Below are positions 8,282-17,230 of a stretch of DNA of 35,807 bases, in pieces. This DNA comes from Cyanobacteria bacterium J069. Lineage in GTDB: Bacteria > Cyanobacteriota > Cyanobacteriia > Elainellales > Elainellaceae. Location: assembly GCA_003695655.1 (NCBI GenBank), contig RFIF01000294.1:1-35807 (forward strand), given 5' to 3'. The notes under the pieces were generated by a model that was not told the origin of the DNA, did not search any database, and saw only the letters and a list, made by a program, of their open reading frames with translations. Both the position numbers and the translations under genes were made by a program. The stretch's first letter is position 1, and each line of letters begins with the position of its first letter.

Positions 8282-8442
8282 GGGGCTGAGTGCTTTTGGT
8301 GTGGTTGAAGTGTGGCGATCGCGCTGCTTAAGATGAAGGGGTATCCAATTCTGGATTTCAGAGTGGTGACTTTGGATTGCCAGTCACAAGTCTAGTTTGT
8401 ACCTTCTGGCTCAACTCCAACTTATGCGGGAGACCTCAGCAG

Positions 8443-9045
8443 ATGAAGACAAAATTTTCCGATTGGGCGGCAGCGCTTTTGACCTTATCAGGAGTTGCAG
8501 GGGTAGTGCTGACTGGGCGATCGCCTGCCACGGCTGTGCAACTGGCGGACGGCACCGTGTATTTTGAACAGCCGCCCAGCTTGATCGACTATGCAACCAC
8601 CCGCACGACTACCTTTGCCCCCAATGCTACCTATTATTTCACCGTGTCTCTGCCGTCGAATGCCGGAGAACCCCTGGAGCGAGTGACCATTGAGCAGCGC
8701 GACAGCAGCACTCTTGCCCGTCGAGTTGATTACCGAGTTGACGCAACCTATGCTTTTGTGGGGACGCGCCAAAGCCAGGGCGATTCTCGGCGATCGCTGC
8801 CGCTGGGGACGGTGGCATACGATAGAGATACACAGGCGATCGCCATCACTTTTGACCCGCCCGTGCCGCCTGGAACCACCGCAACCGTGGCACTGCGCCC
8901 CCGGCGAAATCCTCAACTCGACGGCACCTATCTATTTAGAGTCGTCGCCTTTCCGCCAGCGCCAGAAAATGGCAGCGCCCACGGGCAGTTTCTCGGATTT
9001 GGGCGCTTGCGCTTTGATCGTCCTGAGTTTTTTCGATGGTGGTAG
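8443..9045 (+). CDS. DUF2808 domain exported protein
   Basis: This is a 200-residue protein of the cyanobacterial DUF2808 family, function unknown. The ORF track starts at a TTG at 8377; ATG at 8443 (MKTKFSDWAAALL), with GGGAG about 11 bases upstream, gives a proper signal peptide, LLTLSGVAGVVLTGRSPATA, probably cleaved near residue 30-34. The mature part has family features: VQLADGTVYFEQPPSL, a hydrophobic beta pattern YYFTVSLPSNAGEPLERVTI, then VAITFDPPVPPGTTATVALRPRRNP-like segments near residue 145-170 and a C-terminal GTYLFRVVAFPP. It is probably periplasmic or cell-surface. No operon partner; the gene stands between hspA and the convergent arsenosugar pair. Confidence 0.82.
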   Translation: MKTKFSDWAAALLTLSGVAGVVLTGRSPATAVQLADGTVYFEQPPSLIDYATTRTTTFAPNATYYFTVSLPSNAGEPLERVTIEQRDSSTLARRVDYRVDATYAFVGTRQSQGDSRRSLPLGTVAYDRDTQAIAITFDPPVPPGTTATVALRPRRNPQLDGTYLFRVVAFPPAPENGSAHGQFLGFGRLRFDRPEFFRWW

Positions 9046-9089
9046 TGCAGGGATCAGGTTCTAAGAGTCAGGTGTTAGAAAGCCTCTGC

Positions 9090-10244
9090 TTATTCAATTG
9101 AGCCGCCGCAAGAGCTGCCTGCTCCGGCCGTGCAGCCAAAGCAGTGCCGTGCTGTCACGATCTCCCGCTGAGCCAGCAGGTCAGGATGGAAGTCATGAAT
9201 CGTAGCAGGCTGACCATTGGGCAACTGCGCTGCTAGTTCCAGCATTTGGTTAAAGTCGCAGTCGAACAAACGCCCATCCCATGAAACCGATAGCGTATTG
9301 CGGCACATCAGACCGGCGATCGTGTCTGGATTGAACGAGTTCACCAGCACTTCCATATAGCGCTCCAGATTGCCCGACTGCTCCAGCCATTCCAGATAGC
9401 GTGAAATGGGCATATTGTTAAGCGCAATCAGGCGGTCAAATGTGATGCCATGATTTTTCAGCAGCCCGGCTTTCCATTCCTGCTCCATCTTGACTTGGCT
9501 GCCCGCGAGGAATGCGCCGACGGGATTAGACATGAGTGTTAGACGGCGGTTTGGGTCGCCCTGGCCATAGCCCGTCGCGTTGAGCCGACGCAGCGCCTCA
9601 ATTGACTTTTCAAACGTGCCGTCGCCGCGCTGGCTGTCAGTGCTGGATTTCCGATAGTGTGGGAGGGAGCAAACGACTTCGACTCCGCGCTCCGCCAGCC
9701 ATTCGGGCAAGTCTCTGAGGCTGGGAATTAGCAGCACCGTCAGGTTGCAGCGGTCGATCACATGCTTGCCTCGCTTGACGCACTCATCGACGAGATAGCG
9801 GAAGTGGGGATTGAGTTCGGGTGCGCCGCCTGTGATGTCTACCGTGTGGGCGGTGGTGTGATCCAGCGCCTGTAGACAGGCATCCACGGTTTTGCGGGAC
9901 ATGACTTCGCTGCGGTCGGGTCCAGCGTCTACATGGCAGTGGCGGCAAGTCATGTTGCAAAGCTTGCCAATGTTAATCTGAAAAATTTCTAGCTTAGCGG
10001 GCTGCAACGTTGGCCAGCCATGCTGCTGTAGCCGCTTGTCAAAGTCGCCGCGATCGCCCTTAAGTGGCACGGCGTTAAGCGTTTGAAGCTGCTGCTGCGG
10101 GTCTGTTAAGGGCGATCGCCGTTTGAGTAGCGAAGTTGTTGGCTTGGGCCCAGCGCTTTTGCTCTCCAGATCCAGGACTTGCGTAATTTGTGTAGCGGTG
10201 ATTTCAGGTGTTGCGGTATCCATTCGTTCAGTGTCTTCAAACAT
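9090..10244 (-). CDS. arsS: arsenosugar biosynthesis radical SAM protein ArsS
   Basis: This is a 384-residue radical S-adenosylmethionine enzyme. ArsS is thought to transfer a 5'-deoxyadenosyl group to dimethylarsenite as a step toward arsenosugars. The iron-sulfur motif CNMTCRHC (Cys 96, 100, 103) is intact, followed by the glycine-rich SAM contact VDITGGAPELNP. The C-terminal DUF3641-type half ends in the Cys-rich motif CFGCTAGAGSSCGG, typical of this family. The first ~80 residues form a variable extension. The start has GAGG about 12 bases upstream, and that site is doubled by a 14-bp tandem repeat. It is co-transcribed with the peroxidase-like gene upstream (27-base gap). No arsM methyltransferase is in the window. 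Confidence 0.9.
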   Translation of the reverse strand: MFEDTERMDTATPEITATQITQVLDLESKSAGPKPTTSLLKRRSPLTDPQQQLQTLNAVPLKGDRGDFDKRLQQHGWPTLQPAKLEIFQINIGKLCNMTCRHCHVDAGPDRSEVMSRKTVDACLQALDHTTAHTVDITGGAPELNPHFRYLVDECVKRGKHVIDRCNLTVLLIPSLRDLPEWLAERGVEVVCSLPHYRKSSTDSQRGDGTFEKSIEALRRLNATGYGQGDPNRRLTLMSNPVGAFLAGSQVKMEQEWKAGLLKNHGITFDRLIALNNMPISRYLEWLEQSGNLERYMEVLVNSFNPDTIAGLMCRNTLSVSWDGRLFDCDFNQMLELAAQLPNGQPATIHDFHPDLLAQREIVTARHCFGCTAGAGSSCGGSIE

Positions 10245-10245
10245 T

Positions 10246-10273
10246 GCAGATGTTGCCTCGCAGATGTTGCCTC
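10246..10273 (-). repeat. 14-bp perfect tandem duplication carrying the arsS ribosome-binding site
   Basis: On the minus strand GAGGCAACATCTGC is repeated twice without a gap. The first copy starts inside the stop codon of the upstream gene (TGA, 10274-10272) and the second ends one base before the arsS ATG. Each copy has a GAGG Shine-Dalgarno, so the site is duplicated. Confidence 0.9.
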
Positions 10274-10604
10274 ACATTGCCAGTTGCTTGACGTGGTCGA
10301 GCATCTGCATCCCATGCACGAGGGATGCACCACCCCGAATTGCGGTCGCCACATGAAGCGCCTCTGTCATCTGTTCCAAATCGGCTCCTTGCTGAAGACT
10401 TTCTTTGCTGTAGGCATCAATGCAGTAAGGACACTGCACGGTGTGGGCAACGGCCAGCGCGATTAGCGCTTTTTCGCGAGCCGACAGCGCGCCGTCGGCA
10501 AACACCGCCCCATAGTAATCAAAAAATTTCTTGGCTAGCTCAGGGTTGCCCTCTGCCACTTGACCAAAATTAGGGAGATGCTCAGGCTGATAGTAATGAC
10601 TCAT
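10272..10604 (-). CDS. arsenosugar biosynthesis-associated peroxidase-like protein (AhpD-like)
   Basis: This is a 110-residue single-domain protein of the AhpD/carboxymuconolactone decarboxylase fold. The redox motif CPYC (Cys 58 and 61, VQCPYCIDAYSKE) and the preceding AREKALIALAVAH helix are intact. The ORF track starts at TTG 10619; ATG 10604 (MSHYYQPEHLPNFG), with AAGAG 6 bases upstream, is the better start. This short N-terminus is typical of the variant found next to ArsS in arsenosugar clusters. It probably handles peroxide or thiol redox chemistry of arsenic compounds, but its real reaction is not established. It is the first gene of the two-gene operon with arsS. Confidence 0.85.
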   Translation of the reverse strand: MSHYYQPEHLPNFGQVAEGNPELAKKFFDYYGAVFADGALSAREKALIALAVAHTVQCPYCIDAYSKESLQQGADLEQMTEALHVATAIRGGASLVHGMQMLDHVKQLAM

Positions 10605-10936
10605 GGGAAACTCTTGCAAAATGAGGCAAAAAACTCAGACAAACCAGCCGCCAACTGCTTGCGAGAAACAGGCAAGCCGGCAGCAGTCAATGAACTGTGA
10701 GTTATTCTAACGAGTCCAATAGCCCAGCGCATTGATCTAATCAGACCAAGCTGAAACTGGGCTGAGAAATTCCTGAACCGAGCGTGAACTCAAAGTAGCC
10801 CTGCGGGGAATGCGATCGCCCATTGCGGCTTTTCAAAATAGACCTATAGCAATCGGGCGATCGCCCGAACCTGTTGAAGCAAGTCTTTTCTAAATTTACC
10901 CAGTTCGATCATTACTGCTGAGTTCAACCTATCCCG
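10605..10936. other. intergenic region between divergent arsenosugar operon and small membrane protein
   Basis: This is 332 bases without a gene. It includes a HIP1-centred perfect 16-bp palindrome, TCGGGCGATCGCCCGA (10853-10868), 68 bases before the next start. HIP1 sites are common here, so this need not be an operator. Confidence 0.5.
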
Positions 10937-11191
10937 ATGACAAATCCTTCTCCTCATAAATCGGCTCCCGAACGTGGCTCCATGATTGCCAACGGCGGCG
11001 GCAACGTCAACCAGGCTGGCGGCAACGTGACCACGACGACCACCACCAATTACAACTTTGTCTTTTTCATCATCGGACTCGTGGCATTGGGCGGGCTGGC
11101 CTGGGCGCTAAACCTCGGCAATATCCAAGGGGGCAACTCTGGCCAGACGACAGCTCCACCTGTCACCAGTCCAACTGCCTCGCCTGAGTAA
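10937..11191 (+). CDS. small single-pass membrane protein with N-x-x-Q-x-G-G motif
   Basis: I do not recognise a named family. The 84-residue protein has a polar N-terminus with a Gly/Asn-rich motif, NGGGNVNQAGGN, a run of six Thr, one membrane helix (about 40-58, FVFFIIGLVALGGLAWAL) and a Pro/Thr tail (APPVTSPTASPE). There is no signal peptide in the usual place and no good ribosome-binding site. The layout (short N-terminal Q-x-G-G motif, about ten residues, membrane helix, low-complexity tail) repeats in the next gene 96 bases downstream, so the two are probably related in function and may be co-transcribed. The Asn/Gln/Gly stretch is the kind that can self-associate, but this is speculation. 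It looks real from the shared motif; function unknown. Confidence 0.65.
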   Translation: MTNPSPHKSAPERGSMIANGGGNVNQAGGNVTTTTTTNYNFVFFIIGLVALGGLAWALNLGNIQGGNSGQTTAPPVTSPTASPE

Positions 11192-11287
11192 GCCTCACGC
11201 TTTAGAGAGCCTCATGCGATGTCAATTCGGCAAACTTACACAGCGCCAGGCCAATTCCGATCAAACCTAGCTTAGGAGAACTCAGCC

Positions 11288-11908
11288 ATGCTGACCAAGC
11301 CGCCGCAGCATGACCCCGCTGCGGCTCAGGTTGCCTACGCGGGCAAAAATCTGATTCAGGTCGGTGGAGATTACATCCGCTATATTCAGTTCAACTTCAA
11401 GACCGGGAACTGGGGCGTGGCGATCGCCAACCTCGCCATCCTCGGTCTAATTTTCTACGGTCTGGCGGAAGGCATCAACCGGGCTGCGTCAGTGGCGATC
11501 GCCCTAGTGCTACCTGAAACGAACCCAGAAACATTTTGCACCCGCTCAACCCAGCAAATCGAAACCCTGAACCGGGAACTGGATCAGCTCCGGCAAGATG
11601 TACGGGCAATTCCCGTGGTAACTGGCCCACCCGGCCCACAGGGTATCCCCGGAGAACCTGGCCCGCCTGGCCCGCCCGGTGCCGTCGGGCCGCCCGGCCC
11701 TAGAGGCGCACAAGGGCCCCCAGGCGGGCAGGTGATCATTCGAGAACCCGTGCCCTCATACCCTGAACGGCCCGATTTAGAGATGCCTGAACCATCTGAG
11801 CAGCCAGCGCCAGATTCCCAAACCGGGGCAGGCACTACGTCTCCCGGTGACCTCGTCACCAACCCGCCAGTTGTGGACATTCCCCGACGCGGCCCTTTAG
11901 TTCGCTGA
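11288..11908 (+). CDS. membrane protein with coiled coil and collagen-like Gly-X-Y stretch
   Basis: This 206-residue protein is of unknown function. The N-terminus has [16 protein letters not shown] (residues 20-35), sharing N-x-x-Q-x-G-G with the preceding gene; then a hydrophobic segment (about 43-60, [17 protein letters not shown]); a short helical, probably coiled-coil, region ([18 protein letters not shown], about 85-105); then about eleven collagen-like triplets from [12 protein letters not shown] to GAQGPPGG (about 112-147); and a Pro-rich polar tail. A coiled coil before a collagen stretch usually nucleates a triple helix, so a trimeric stalk anchored in the membrane is inferred. The start is supported by TAGGAGA upstream. 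Collagen-like genes can vary in repeat number between strains. There is no sorting signal or LPXTG. Confidence 0.75.
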   Translation: MLTKPPQHDPAAAQVAYAGKNLIQVGGDYIRYIQFNFKTGNWGVAIANLAILGLIFYGLAEGINRAASVAIALVLPETNPETFCTRSTQQIETLNRELDQLRQDVRAIPVVTGPPGPQGIPGEPGPPGPPGAVGPPGPRGAQGPPGGQVIIREPVPSYPERPDLEMPEPSEQPAPDSQTGAGTTSPGDLVTNPPVVDIPRRGPLVR

Positions 11909-11934
11909 CCTTCAACTTGAGACCTTCAACTTGA
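11907..11934 (+). repeat. 14-bp perfect tandem duplication at stop codon
   Basis: GACCTTCAACTTGA occurs twice in tandem. The first copy begins inside the TGA stop (11906-11908) of the collagen-like gene. Confidence 0.85.
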
Positions 11935-11949
11935 GCAGAAAATAGCTAC

Positions 11950-11990
11950 AAAAAACAGCCGTGCTATCAATGGAGACAGCGCGGCTATTT
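11950..11990 (-). terminator. intrinsic terminator of clpC
   Basis: On the minus strand a 9-bp stem (AGCCGCGCT with AGCACGGCT, one G-T pair) is followed by six T residues. It lies 34 bases past the clpC stop. It may also slow transcripts from the convergent collagen-like gene, but the plus-strand T run is poor. Confidence 0.8.
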
Positions 11991-12019
11991 CATCTAAGGA
12001 AATGAGAGGTTCTTAAACC

Positions 12020-14491
12020 TTATTCCGCAGACTGGGGTAGCAGTTCCCGCTTTTCACCAGAAACCACCTTCACCTGTCCGTCTTCACCCACGTCAACGAC
12101 CGCCACATCGCCATCCTTGACTCGACCGGAGAGAATTTCTTCGGCCAAAGAGTCTTCCAGGAGACGCATAATGGCACGACGCAGCGGACGAGCGCCGTAG
12201 CTGGGGTTATAGCCTTCTTCCACCAAGCGGTCTTTGAACTTCTCGGTGACCTCTAGCGTAATCCCCTGCTCTAACAGGCGACCCGACACCTCGCGCAACA
12301 AGATATCGCCAATCCGCTTGACCTCATCCTTCGTCAGTTGACGGAAGACGATGATTTCGTCCAGACGGTTGAGGAACTCTGGGCGGAAGTATTGCTTCAA
12401 CTCTTCGTTCACCAGGGAGCGGATGCGGTTGTATTGAGACTCGGCCAGGTCTTCCGAAGACAGGTCGAAGCCCAGACCACCGCCGCCCTTTTCGATCACC
12501 TTCGAACCGATGTTAGAAGTCATGATCAGCAAGGTGTTCTTAAAGTCCACCGTGCGACCCTTGGCATCGGTCAAGCGACCATCTTCCAGGATTTGCAGCA
12601 GCATGTTGAACACATCAGGGTGGGCTTTTTCGATTTCGTCGAACAGCACCACGGTATATGGGCGACGACGCACCGCTTCCGTGAGCTGTCCGCCTTCGTT
12701 GTAGCCGACATAGCCTGGCGGCGAACCGATCAACTTAGAAACGGTGTGCCGCTCCATGTATTCCGACATGTCGAGGCGAATCATCGCGTCTTCGGAACCG
12801 AAGAAGTACGCTGCCAGCGCCTTGGTTAGCTCAGTCTTACCAACCCCAGTGGGGCCAGAGAAGATAAAGCTGGCGATCGGGCGATTGGGGTTCTTTAGAC
12901 CAACGCGAGCGCGGCGGATGGCACGAGACACCGCTTTCACCGCTTCATCTTGACCGATGAGGCGATTATGCAGCGTATCTTCCATGTGGAGCAGCTTTTC
13001 GGATTCGCTTTCCGTCAGCTTGTTTACCGGAACACCCGTCCATGCAGCTACGATTTGGGCAATATCTTCTTCGGTAACGACCGGAGAATCTTCGCCACCT
13101 GTCGCTTCGCTCTGCTTAGACTGAACAATGGCGCGGATTTCGGCTCGCAGTTCCATTTCGCGATCGCGCAACTCGCCCGCCCGTTCAAAGTCCTGATTGC
13201 GAACCGCGTCGTCTTTTTCTTTCTGAACCTGGCGCAGCTCCTTATCTAGTTCCTTCGCGGCCGGAGGCATTTGCGAGTGGAACAGACGGACGCGAGAACC
13301 TGCTTCGTCGATCAGGTCGATGGCCTTATCGGGCAGGAAGCGGTCAGAAATATAGCGATCAGACAGTTTCGCGGCGGCTTCGAGCGCGGCGTCTGAGATT
13401 TTCAGCTTGTGGTGCTGTTCATAGCGATCGCGCAGCCCGCGCAAAATCTCGATCGTATCAATGACCGACGGTTCACCCACCATCACTGGCTGGAAGCGGC
13501 GTTCCAATGCGGCATCGCGCTCGATGTGCTTGCGATACTCATCCAGCGTCGTTGCACCAATGCACTGAAGTTCGCCCCGAGCCAGGGCAGGCTTCAGGAT
13601 ATTGGCAGCGTCGATCGCCCCCTCAGCGGCACCTGCGCCGATCAGAGTGTGGACTTCATCGATCACCAGGATGACGTTTCCAGCCTGGCGGATCTCGTCC
13701 ATGATTTTCTTGAGGCGTTCCTCAAACTCACCCCGATACTTGGTGCCAGCCACCAGTAAACCAATATCGAGCGTCACCACTCGTTTTTCTTCCAGGATGT
13801 CAGGAACGTCACCGCTGGAGATGCGCTGGGCTAACCCTTCGGCGATCGCCGTTTTGCCCACCCCCGGTTCCCCAATCAGCACTGGGTTGTTCTTAGTGCG
13901 GCGGCCCAGGATCTGGATGACCCGCTCGATCTCCTTCTGACGACCCACCACTGGATCAAGCTTGCCTTCCCCAGCCATCTGGGTCAGGTTGGAGCCGAAC
14001 TCGTCGAGCGTGGGGGTCTTGGTGCGTCCCTGGCTGCCGCCAGGCGTGACCTCCGCCGTTTCGCCCAGCATCCGAATGACCTGAGTGCGAACCTTAGAGA
14101 GATCAACGCCCAGGTTTTCTAGAACCCGGGCGGCCACACCTTCGCCTTCGCGAATCAGTCCCAAAAGGAGGTGTTCAGTTCCAATGTAGTTATGTCCGAG
14201 CTGGCGGGCCTCTTCGAGGGATAGCTCTAAAACTCGCTTGGCCCGTGGGGTGAAGGGAATCTCAACCGCCACAAAGCCCGACCCGCGACCGATGATCTTC
14301 TCAACTTCAATCCGAGCGTCCTTCAGGTTGACGCCCATCGACTTCAACACTTTGGCGGCGACGCCGGTCCCTTCTCCAATCAGACCTAGGAGGATCTGTT
14401 CAGTTCCTACAAAGTTGTGACCCAGGCGACGAGCTTCTTCCTGGGCAAGCATGATCACCTTAATGGCTTTCTCTGTGAAGCGTTCAAACAT
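12020..14491 (-). CDS. clpC: ATP-dependent Clp protease ATP-binding subunit ClpC
   Basis: This is a Hsp100/AAA+ unfoldase that feeds substrates to ClpP in the cytoplasm and is usually essential in cyanobacteria. It has 823 residues, normal size. The ORF track starts at 14626; the conserved N-terminus [20 protein letters not shown] fixes the start at ATG 14491. Domains: two Clp-N repeats (1-145), first AAA module with GEPGVGKT (207-214) and [11 protein letters not shown], a middle UVR-like segment ([17 protein letters not shown], about 425-445), second AAA module with GPTGVGKT (about 550) and [15 protein letters not shown], then the C-terminal D2-small domain with [10 protein letters not shown]. 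The UVR-bearing middle domain and the M-F-E-R-F start distinguish ClpC from ClpB. Downstream of rimI in the same direction, 167 bases apart, so it probably has its own promoter. Confidence 0.97.
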   Translation of the reverse strand: MFERFTEKAIKVIMLAQEEARRLGHNFVGTEQILLGLIGEGTGVAAKVLKSMGVNLKDARIEVEKIIGRGSGFVAVEIPFTPRAKRVLELSLEEARQLGHNYIGTEHLLLGLIREGEGVAARVLENLGVDLSKVRTQVIRMLGETAEVTPGGSQGRTKTPTLDEFGSNLTQMAGEGKLDPVVGRQKEIERVIQILGRRTKNNPVLIGEPGVGKTAIAEGLAQRISSGDVPDILEEKRVVTLDIGLLVAGTKYRGEFEERLKKIMDEIRQAGNVILVIDEVHTLIGAGAAEGAIDAANILKPALARGELQCIGATTLDEYRKHIERDAALERRFQPVMVGEPSVIDTIEILRGLRDRYEQHHKLKISDAALEAAAKLSDRYISDRFLPDKAIDLIDEAGSRVRLFHSQMPPAAKELDKELRQVQKEKDDAVRNQDFERAGELRDREMELRAEIRAIVQSKQSEATGGEDSPVVTEEDIAQIVAAWTGVPVNKLTESESEKLLHMEDTLHNRLIGQDEAVKAVSRAIRRARVGLKNPNRPIASFIFSGPTGVGKTELTKALAAYFFGSEDAMIRLDMSEYMERHTVSKLIGSPPGYVGYNEGGQLTEAVRRRPYTVVLFDEIEKAHPDVFNMLLQILEDGRLTDAKGRTVDFKNTLLIMTSNIGSKVIEKGGGGLGFDLSSEDLAESQYNRIRSLVNEELKQYFRPEFLNRLDEIIVFRQLTKDEVKRIGDILLREVSGRLLEQGITLEVTEKFKDRLVEEGYNPSYGARPLRRAIMRLLEDSLAEEILSGRVKDGDVAVVDVGEDGQVKVVSGEKRELLPQSAE

Positions 14492-14658
14492 GGCAGTCTC
14501 TATCACCTGCTGCGTGCCGGTACTGCTGATTCTAGCATAGGGTAGGTGAATCCACCCGGCTGCCAGACGCAGACAGCCAGTCCGAAGGGTGAGCCTGATC
14601 CCGAGCGATCGCAACCCAAAAAGCAATAGGCATTTTTGCCACTCCGAAGGGGATCTTG

Positions 14659-15297
14659 CTAAGAAAAGATCCCTGTGTCAAGAGGTAGGGGCCGAAAGTC
14701 AGCCATATTTTGATCCAGCGTTAGCTGCCAATTCTGCTGGGAGTGGCGATCGCCCACCCATTTCCACCACATCCGCAGCGTTTCGCCAAACTCTTGATTC
14801 TGCAAGCCTTTGCGCCAGAGAATGAGCGCATCTTCTGTGGGGTTTTGATAGTAGCGCGGGCGCAACCCCACCTCTGCAAAGCCAAACTTGCGGTAGAGGG
14901 CGATCGCCTGTTGATTAGACGCCCTCACCTCCAGCGTCGCCCAAGACATTTCTCGCTGCCAGGCTGCCTGCATGAGTGCCGTCAGCAGCAGTTGCCCCAA
15001 CCCCCGCCCCCGCATTTGGGGTTGTACGGCCAAGATCGTGACATGCGCCTCTTCGAGAATCATCCACAAACAGGCAAGACCGATTAATCTGACCTCGGAT
15101 TCTAAAGGTAAGCATGGCTCTCTATCTGCTTCCTGCGACGGCTCAACCTGAGACAGTGCCAGCAGTATGCTGTTTGGGCTGTCAAGTTCTCGGCGGTAGC
15201 CGTCGGCAGCCCACATTCCCCCTAGGCACTGCTGATCGAGCATCACTGCTGCCGCAATTTGGTGGGGCTTTAGTTGTGACAGATGTATCGAATCCAT
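14659..15297 (-). CDS. rimI: ribosomal protein bS18 alanine N-acetyltransferase (RimI-like GNAT)
   Basis: This GNAT-fold enzyme is expected to acetylate the N-terminal alanine of ribosomal protein S18 using acetyl-CoA. It has 212 residues, longer than the usual ~150-170 because of an inserted loop ([20 protein letters not shown]) and a C-terminal extension of about 40 residues. The acetyl-CoA loop is [19 protein letters not shown] (residues ~91-109), followed by [21 protein letters not shown], a RimI hallmark. The N-terminus [23 protein letters not shown] also fits. Substrate cannot be told from sequence alone; other N-terminal acetyltransferases look alike. A GGGATCTT/AAGATCCC inverted repeat overlaps its stop codon. 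Confidence 0.8.
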   Translation of the reverse strand: MDSIHLSQLKPHQIAAAVMLDQQCLGGMWAADGYRRELDSPNSILLALSQVEPSQEADREPCLPLESEVRLIGLACLWMILEEAHVTILAVQPQMRGRGLGQLLLTALMQAAWQREMSWATLEVRASNQQAIALYRKFGFAEVGLRPRYYQNPTEDALILWRKGLQNQEFGETLRMWWKWVGDRHSQQNWQLTLDQNMADFRPLPLDTGIFS

Positions 15298-15691
15298 GCA
15301 TGTCGCTTATGCAGAAAATCTATCTCCTCATTCCACAGGAAGAGCAGTGCCCAATTGTAAACTAGAAAAACTGGCATTTGATTTCACACCCACGTTCAAG
15401 CAGCCTTAGCAAGGCTCAACTATGTACTAGGCTCAACTATTACAAGTATCAGTTACCAGCTCAGCCGAGTGTTCAACGCCTCCTCGCTGAAATAACCCTA
15501 CTTAAATAAAGGGGATTCCATAAACGGGGATTTCTAAATAAAGATTTCCTGCTTTAAAGATTAAAGATTGCCCGCTTTAGCCCAACCCCCCGGCTTCTCC
15601 TGGCGATCCGCCGACAACCTGTGCTTCTGTAACTGCACGTCTGTATCTGCACTTTCTGCACTTCTGTAAATTACAAGGACAGTTCCGCCTG
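15298..15691. other. intergenic region between divergent rimI and lysA
   Basis: This is 394 bases with no gene. It contains repeated words: AGGCTCAACTAT twice near 15413-15441, and a degenerate TCTGTA-CTGCAC pattern near 15624-15665 just before lysA. It should hold promoters of both genes. Confidence 0.45.
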
Positions 15692-17125
15692 ATGGTTTCG
15701 ACTCCTGTGCCCGCCCTGGACAACTCTGGTCGCCAGTATTTACCCAACTTCGATACAGCGACCCCTTCGCCCAACCAATATCTGCTGCCGCTGACGGCTC
15801 GGAACAACGAGCATGACCATTTGGAAATTGGCGGCTGTGATGTCGCTACGCTGGTCGAACAATTCGGTTCTCCTCTCTATATATTGGACGAGGAAACCCT
15901 CCGCACTGCCTGCCGACAGTATCGAGACGCTTTTAGCAAATACTATCCGGGCGAGTCGCTGGTAATCTACGCCTCCAAAGCCTGGAACTGTCTGGCGGTG
16001 TGTGCGGTGGTGGCGAGTGAAGGGCTGGGGCTGGATGTGGTGTCTGGTGGCGAACTCTATACTGCTCTCCAGGCAGGGGTGCCCGCAGATACCATTTACC
16101 TGCATGGCAATAATAAGTCTGTGGAGGAGCTGGCACTTGCAGTCAGCGCGGGCTGCACGATTGTGGTGGATAACTGGCACGAACTCCAGAATCTGGTGGC
16201 GATCGCCGCTGACTCGGAAACCTCGGAAACCTCGGAAACTGCGGCTGCTCAGCCGATCCGCATCCTGCTACGTCTCACCCCCGGCATTGAGTGCCACACC
16301 CATGAATATATCCGTACTGGACACCTGGACAGCAAGTTTGGCTTTGATCCTGAGCAGTTGGATGAGGTATTTGCCTATGTGAGTCAGCAGCCTGCGCTTC
16401 TATGCGTGGGGCTTCATGCCCACATCGGTTCGCAAATCTTTGAGCTACAGGCCCATCAGGATTTGACGGGTGTAATGGTGCAGTGGTTGGCTAAAGCGAC
16501 GCAATACGGGCTGCCGATTAGCGAACTGGATATCGGCGGCGGTTTGGGCATCCGCTATACCGAGTCGGATGATCCCCCCAGCATTGATGAGTGGGTCAAA
16601 GTAGTTTGCGAAGGCATTATCCGCGCCTGTGAGCAGCAGGGTGTGGCGCTGCCCCGGCTCATTTCGGAGCCAGGGCGATCGCTCATTGGGCCCGCCTGTG
16701 TAACGGCCTATCGCATGGGTGGACAAAAAACGGTGCCTGGGATTCGTACCTACGTCACCGTAGACGGCGGCATGTCTGACAATCCCCGCCCCATTACTTA
16801 CCAATCGGTGTATCGGGCCCTGGTGGCCAACAAGCTGTCGGCTCCATTGACAGAGTCGGTGGCGATCGCTGGCAAGCACTGCGAATCGGGCGACATCGTG
16901 ATCAAGCAGGCACAAATCCCTGCGACGCAGCCCGGCGACGTGCTAGTGGTGATGGGCACGGGCGCATACAACTACAGCATGTCGTCCAATTACAATCGGT
17001 TGCCCCGCCCGGCGGCAGTGCTAGTCAACCAGGGCGACGCCAGCTTAATCTTGCAGCGCGAAACGGTCGAAGATCTGACCCGGCAAGATCGGCTGCCCGA
17101 ACGCCTGATACGCCGCGATGCTTAG
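15692..17125 (+). CDS. lysA: diaminopimelate decarboxylase
   Basis: This PLP enzyme converts meso-diaminopimelate to L-lysine, the last step of lysine synthesis; its substrate is also the peptidoglycan cross-linking residue. It has 477 residues, of fold type III (alanine racemase-like). The PLP lysine is Lys 96 in VIYASKAWNC. Other family elements: GLDVVSGGELYTAL, HGNNKSVEELALAV, GLHAHIGSQIF, LDIGGGLGIRY, ISEPGRSLIGPA, and the C-terminal GKHCESGD with the catalytic Cys and MGTGAYNYSMSSNYN. An N-terminal extension of about 45 residues precedes the domain. AAGGA lies about 13 bases before the ATG. An in-frame triple repeat (SETSETSET) sits in a surface loop near residue 176-184. Followed, after 780 bases, by cdaA and uppS; this gene order is common in cyanobacteria. 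Confidence 0.95.
   Translation: MVSTPVPALDNSGRQYLPNFDTATPSPNQYLLPLTARNNEHDHLEIGGCDVATLVEQFGSPLYILDEETLRTACRQYRDAFSKYYPGESLVIYASKAWNCLAVCAVVASEGLGLDVVSGGELYTALQAGVPADTIYLHGNNKSVEELALAVSAGCTIVVDNWHELQNLVAIAADSETSETSETAAAQPIRILLRLTPGIECHTHEYIRTGHLDSKFGFDPEQLDEVFAYVSQQPALLCVGLHAHIGSQIFELQAHQDLTGVMVQWLAKATQYGLPISELDIGGGLGIRYTESDDPPSIDEWVKVVCEGIIRACEQQGVALPRLISEPGRSLIGPACVTAYRMGGQKTVPGIRTYVTVDGGMSDNPRPITYQSVYRALVANKLSAPLTESVAIAGKHCESGDIVIKQAQIPATQPGDVLVVMGTGAYNYSMSSNYNRLPRPAAVLVNQGDASLILQRETVEDLTRQDRLPERLIRRDA
16214..16240 (+). repeat. 9-bp tandem repeat x3 inside lysA
   Basis: TCGGAAACC is repeated three times (last unit ends in T), coding for the Ser-Glu-Thr tripeptide repeat of LysA. It keeps the frame. 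Confidence 0.9.
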
Positions 17126-17230
17126 GCTGCTGCCAGGCATGACTGAGAACGACTTCGGAGCATATTCGGACTTGATGTTGGGAGTCAGTCCTGGCTATGA
17201 CTGTAGGCAAGACTGCTAGGCAGGTTAAGG

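Noticed and set aside
10853-10868. 16-bp palindrome TCGGGCGATCGCCCGA as an operator
   Set aside because: Extended HIP1 palindromes (GGGCGATCGCCC) are frequent in this DNA, also inside genes, so this is not specific.
11584-11880. Minus-strand ORF opposite the collagen-like gene
   Set aside because: It is the mirror of the Gly-Pro repeat and gives a Gly/Pro-rich product by symmetry.
12338-12829. 163-codon plus-strand ORF opposite clpC
   Set aside because: Shadow of a strongly conserved gene on the other strand.
14650-14673. Inverted repeat GGGATCTT/AAGATCCC as rimI terminator
   Set aside because: Overlaps the stop codon and has no T run on either side.
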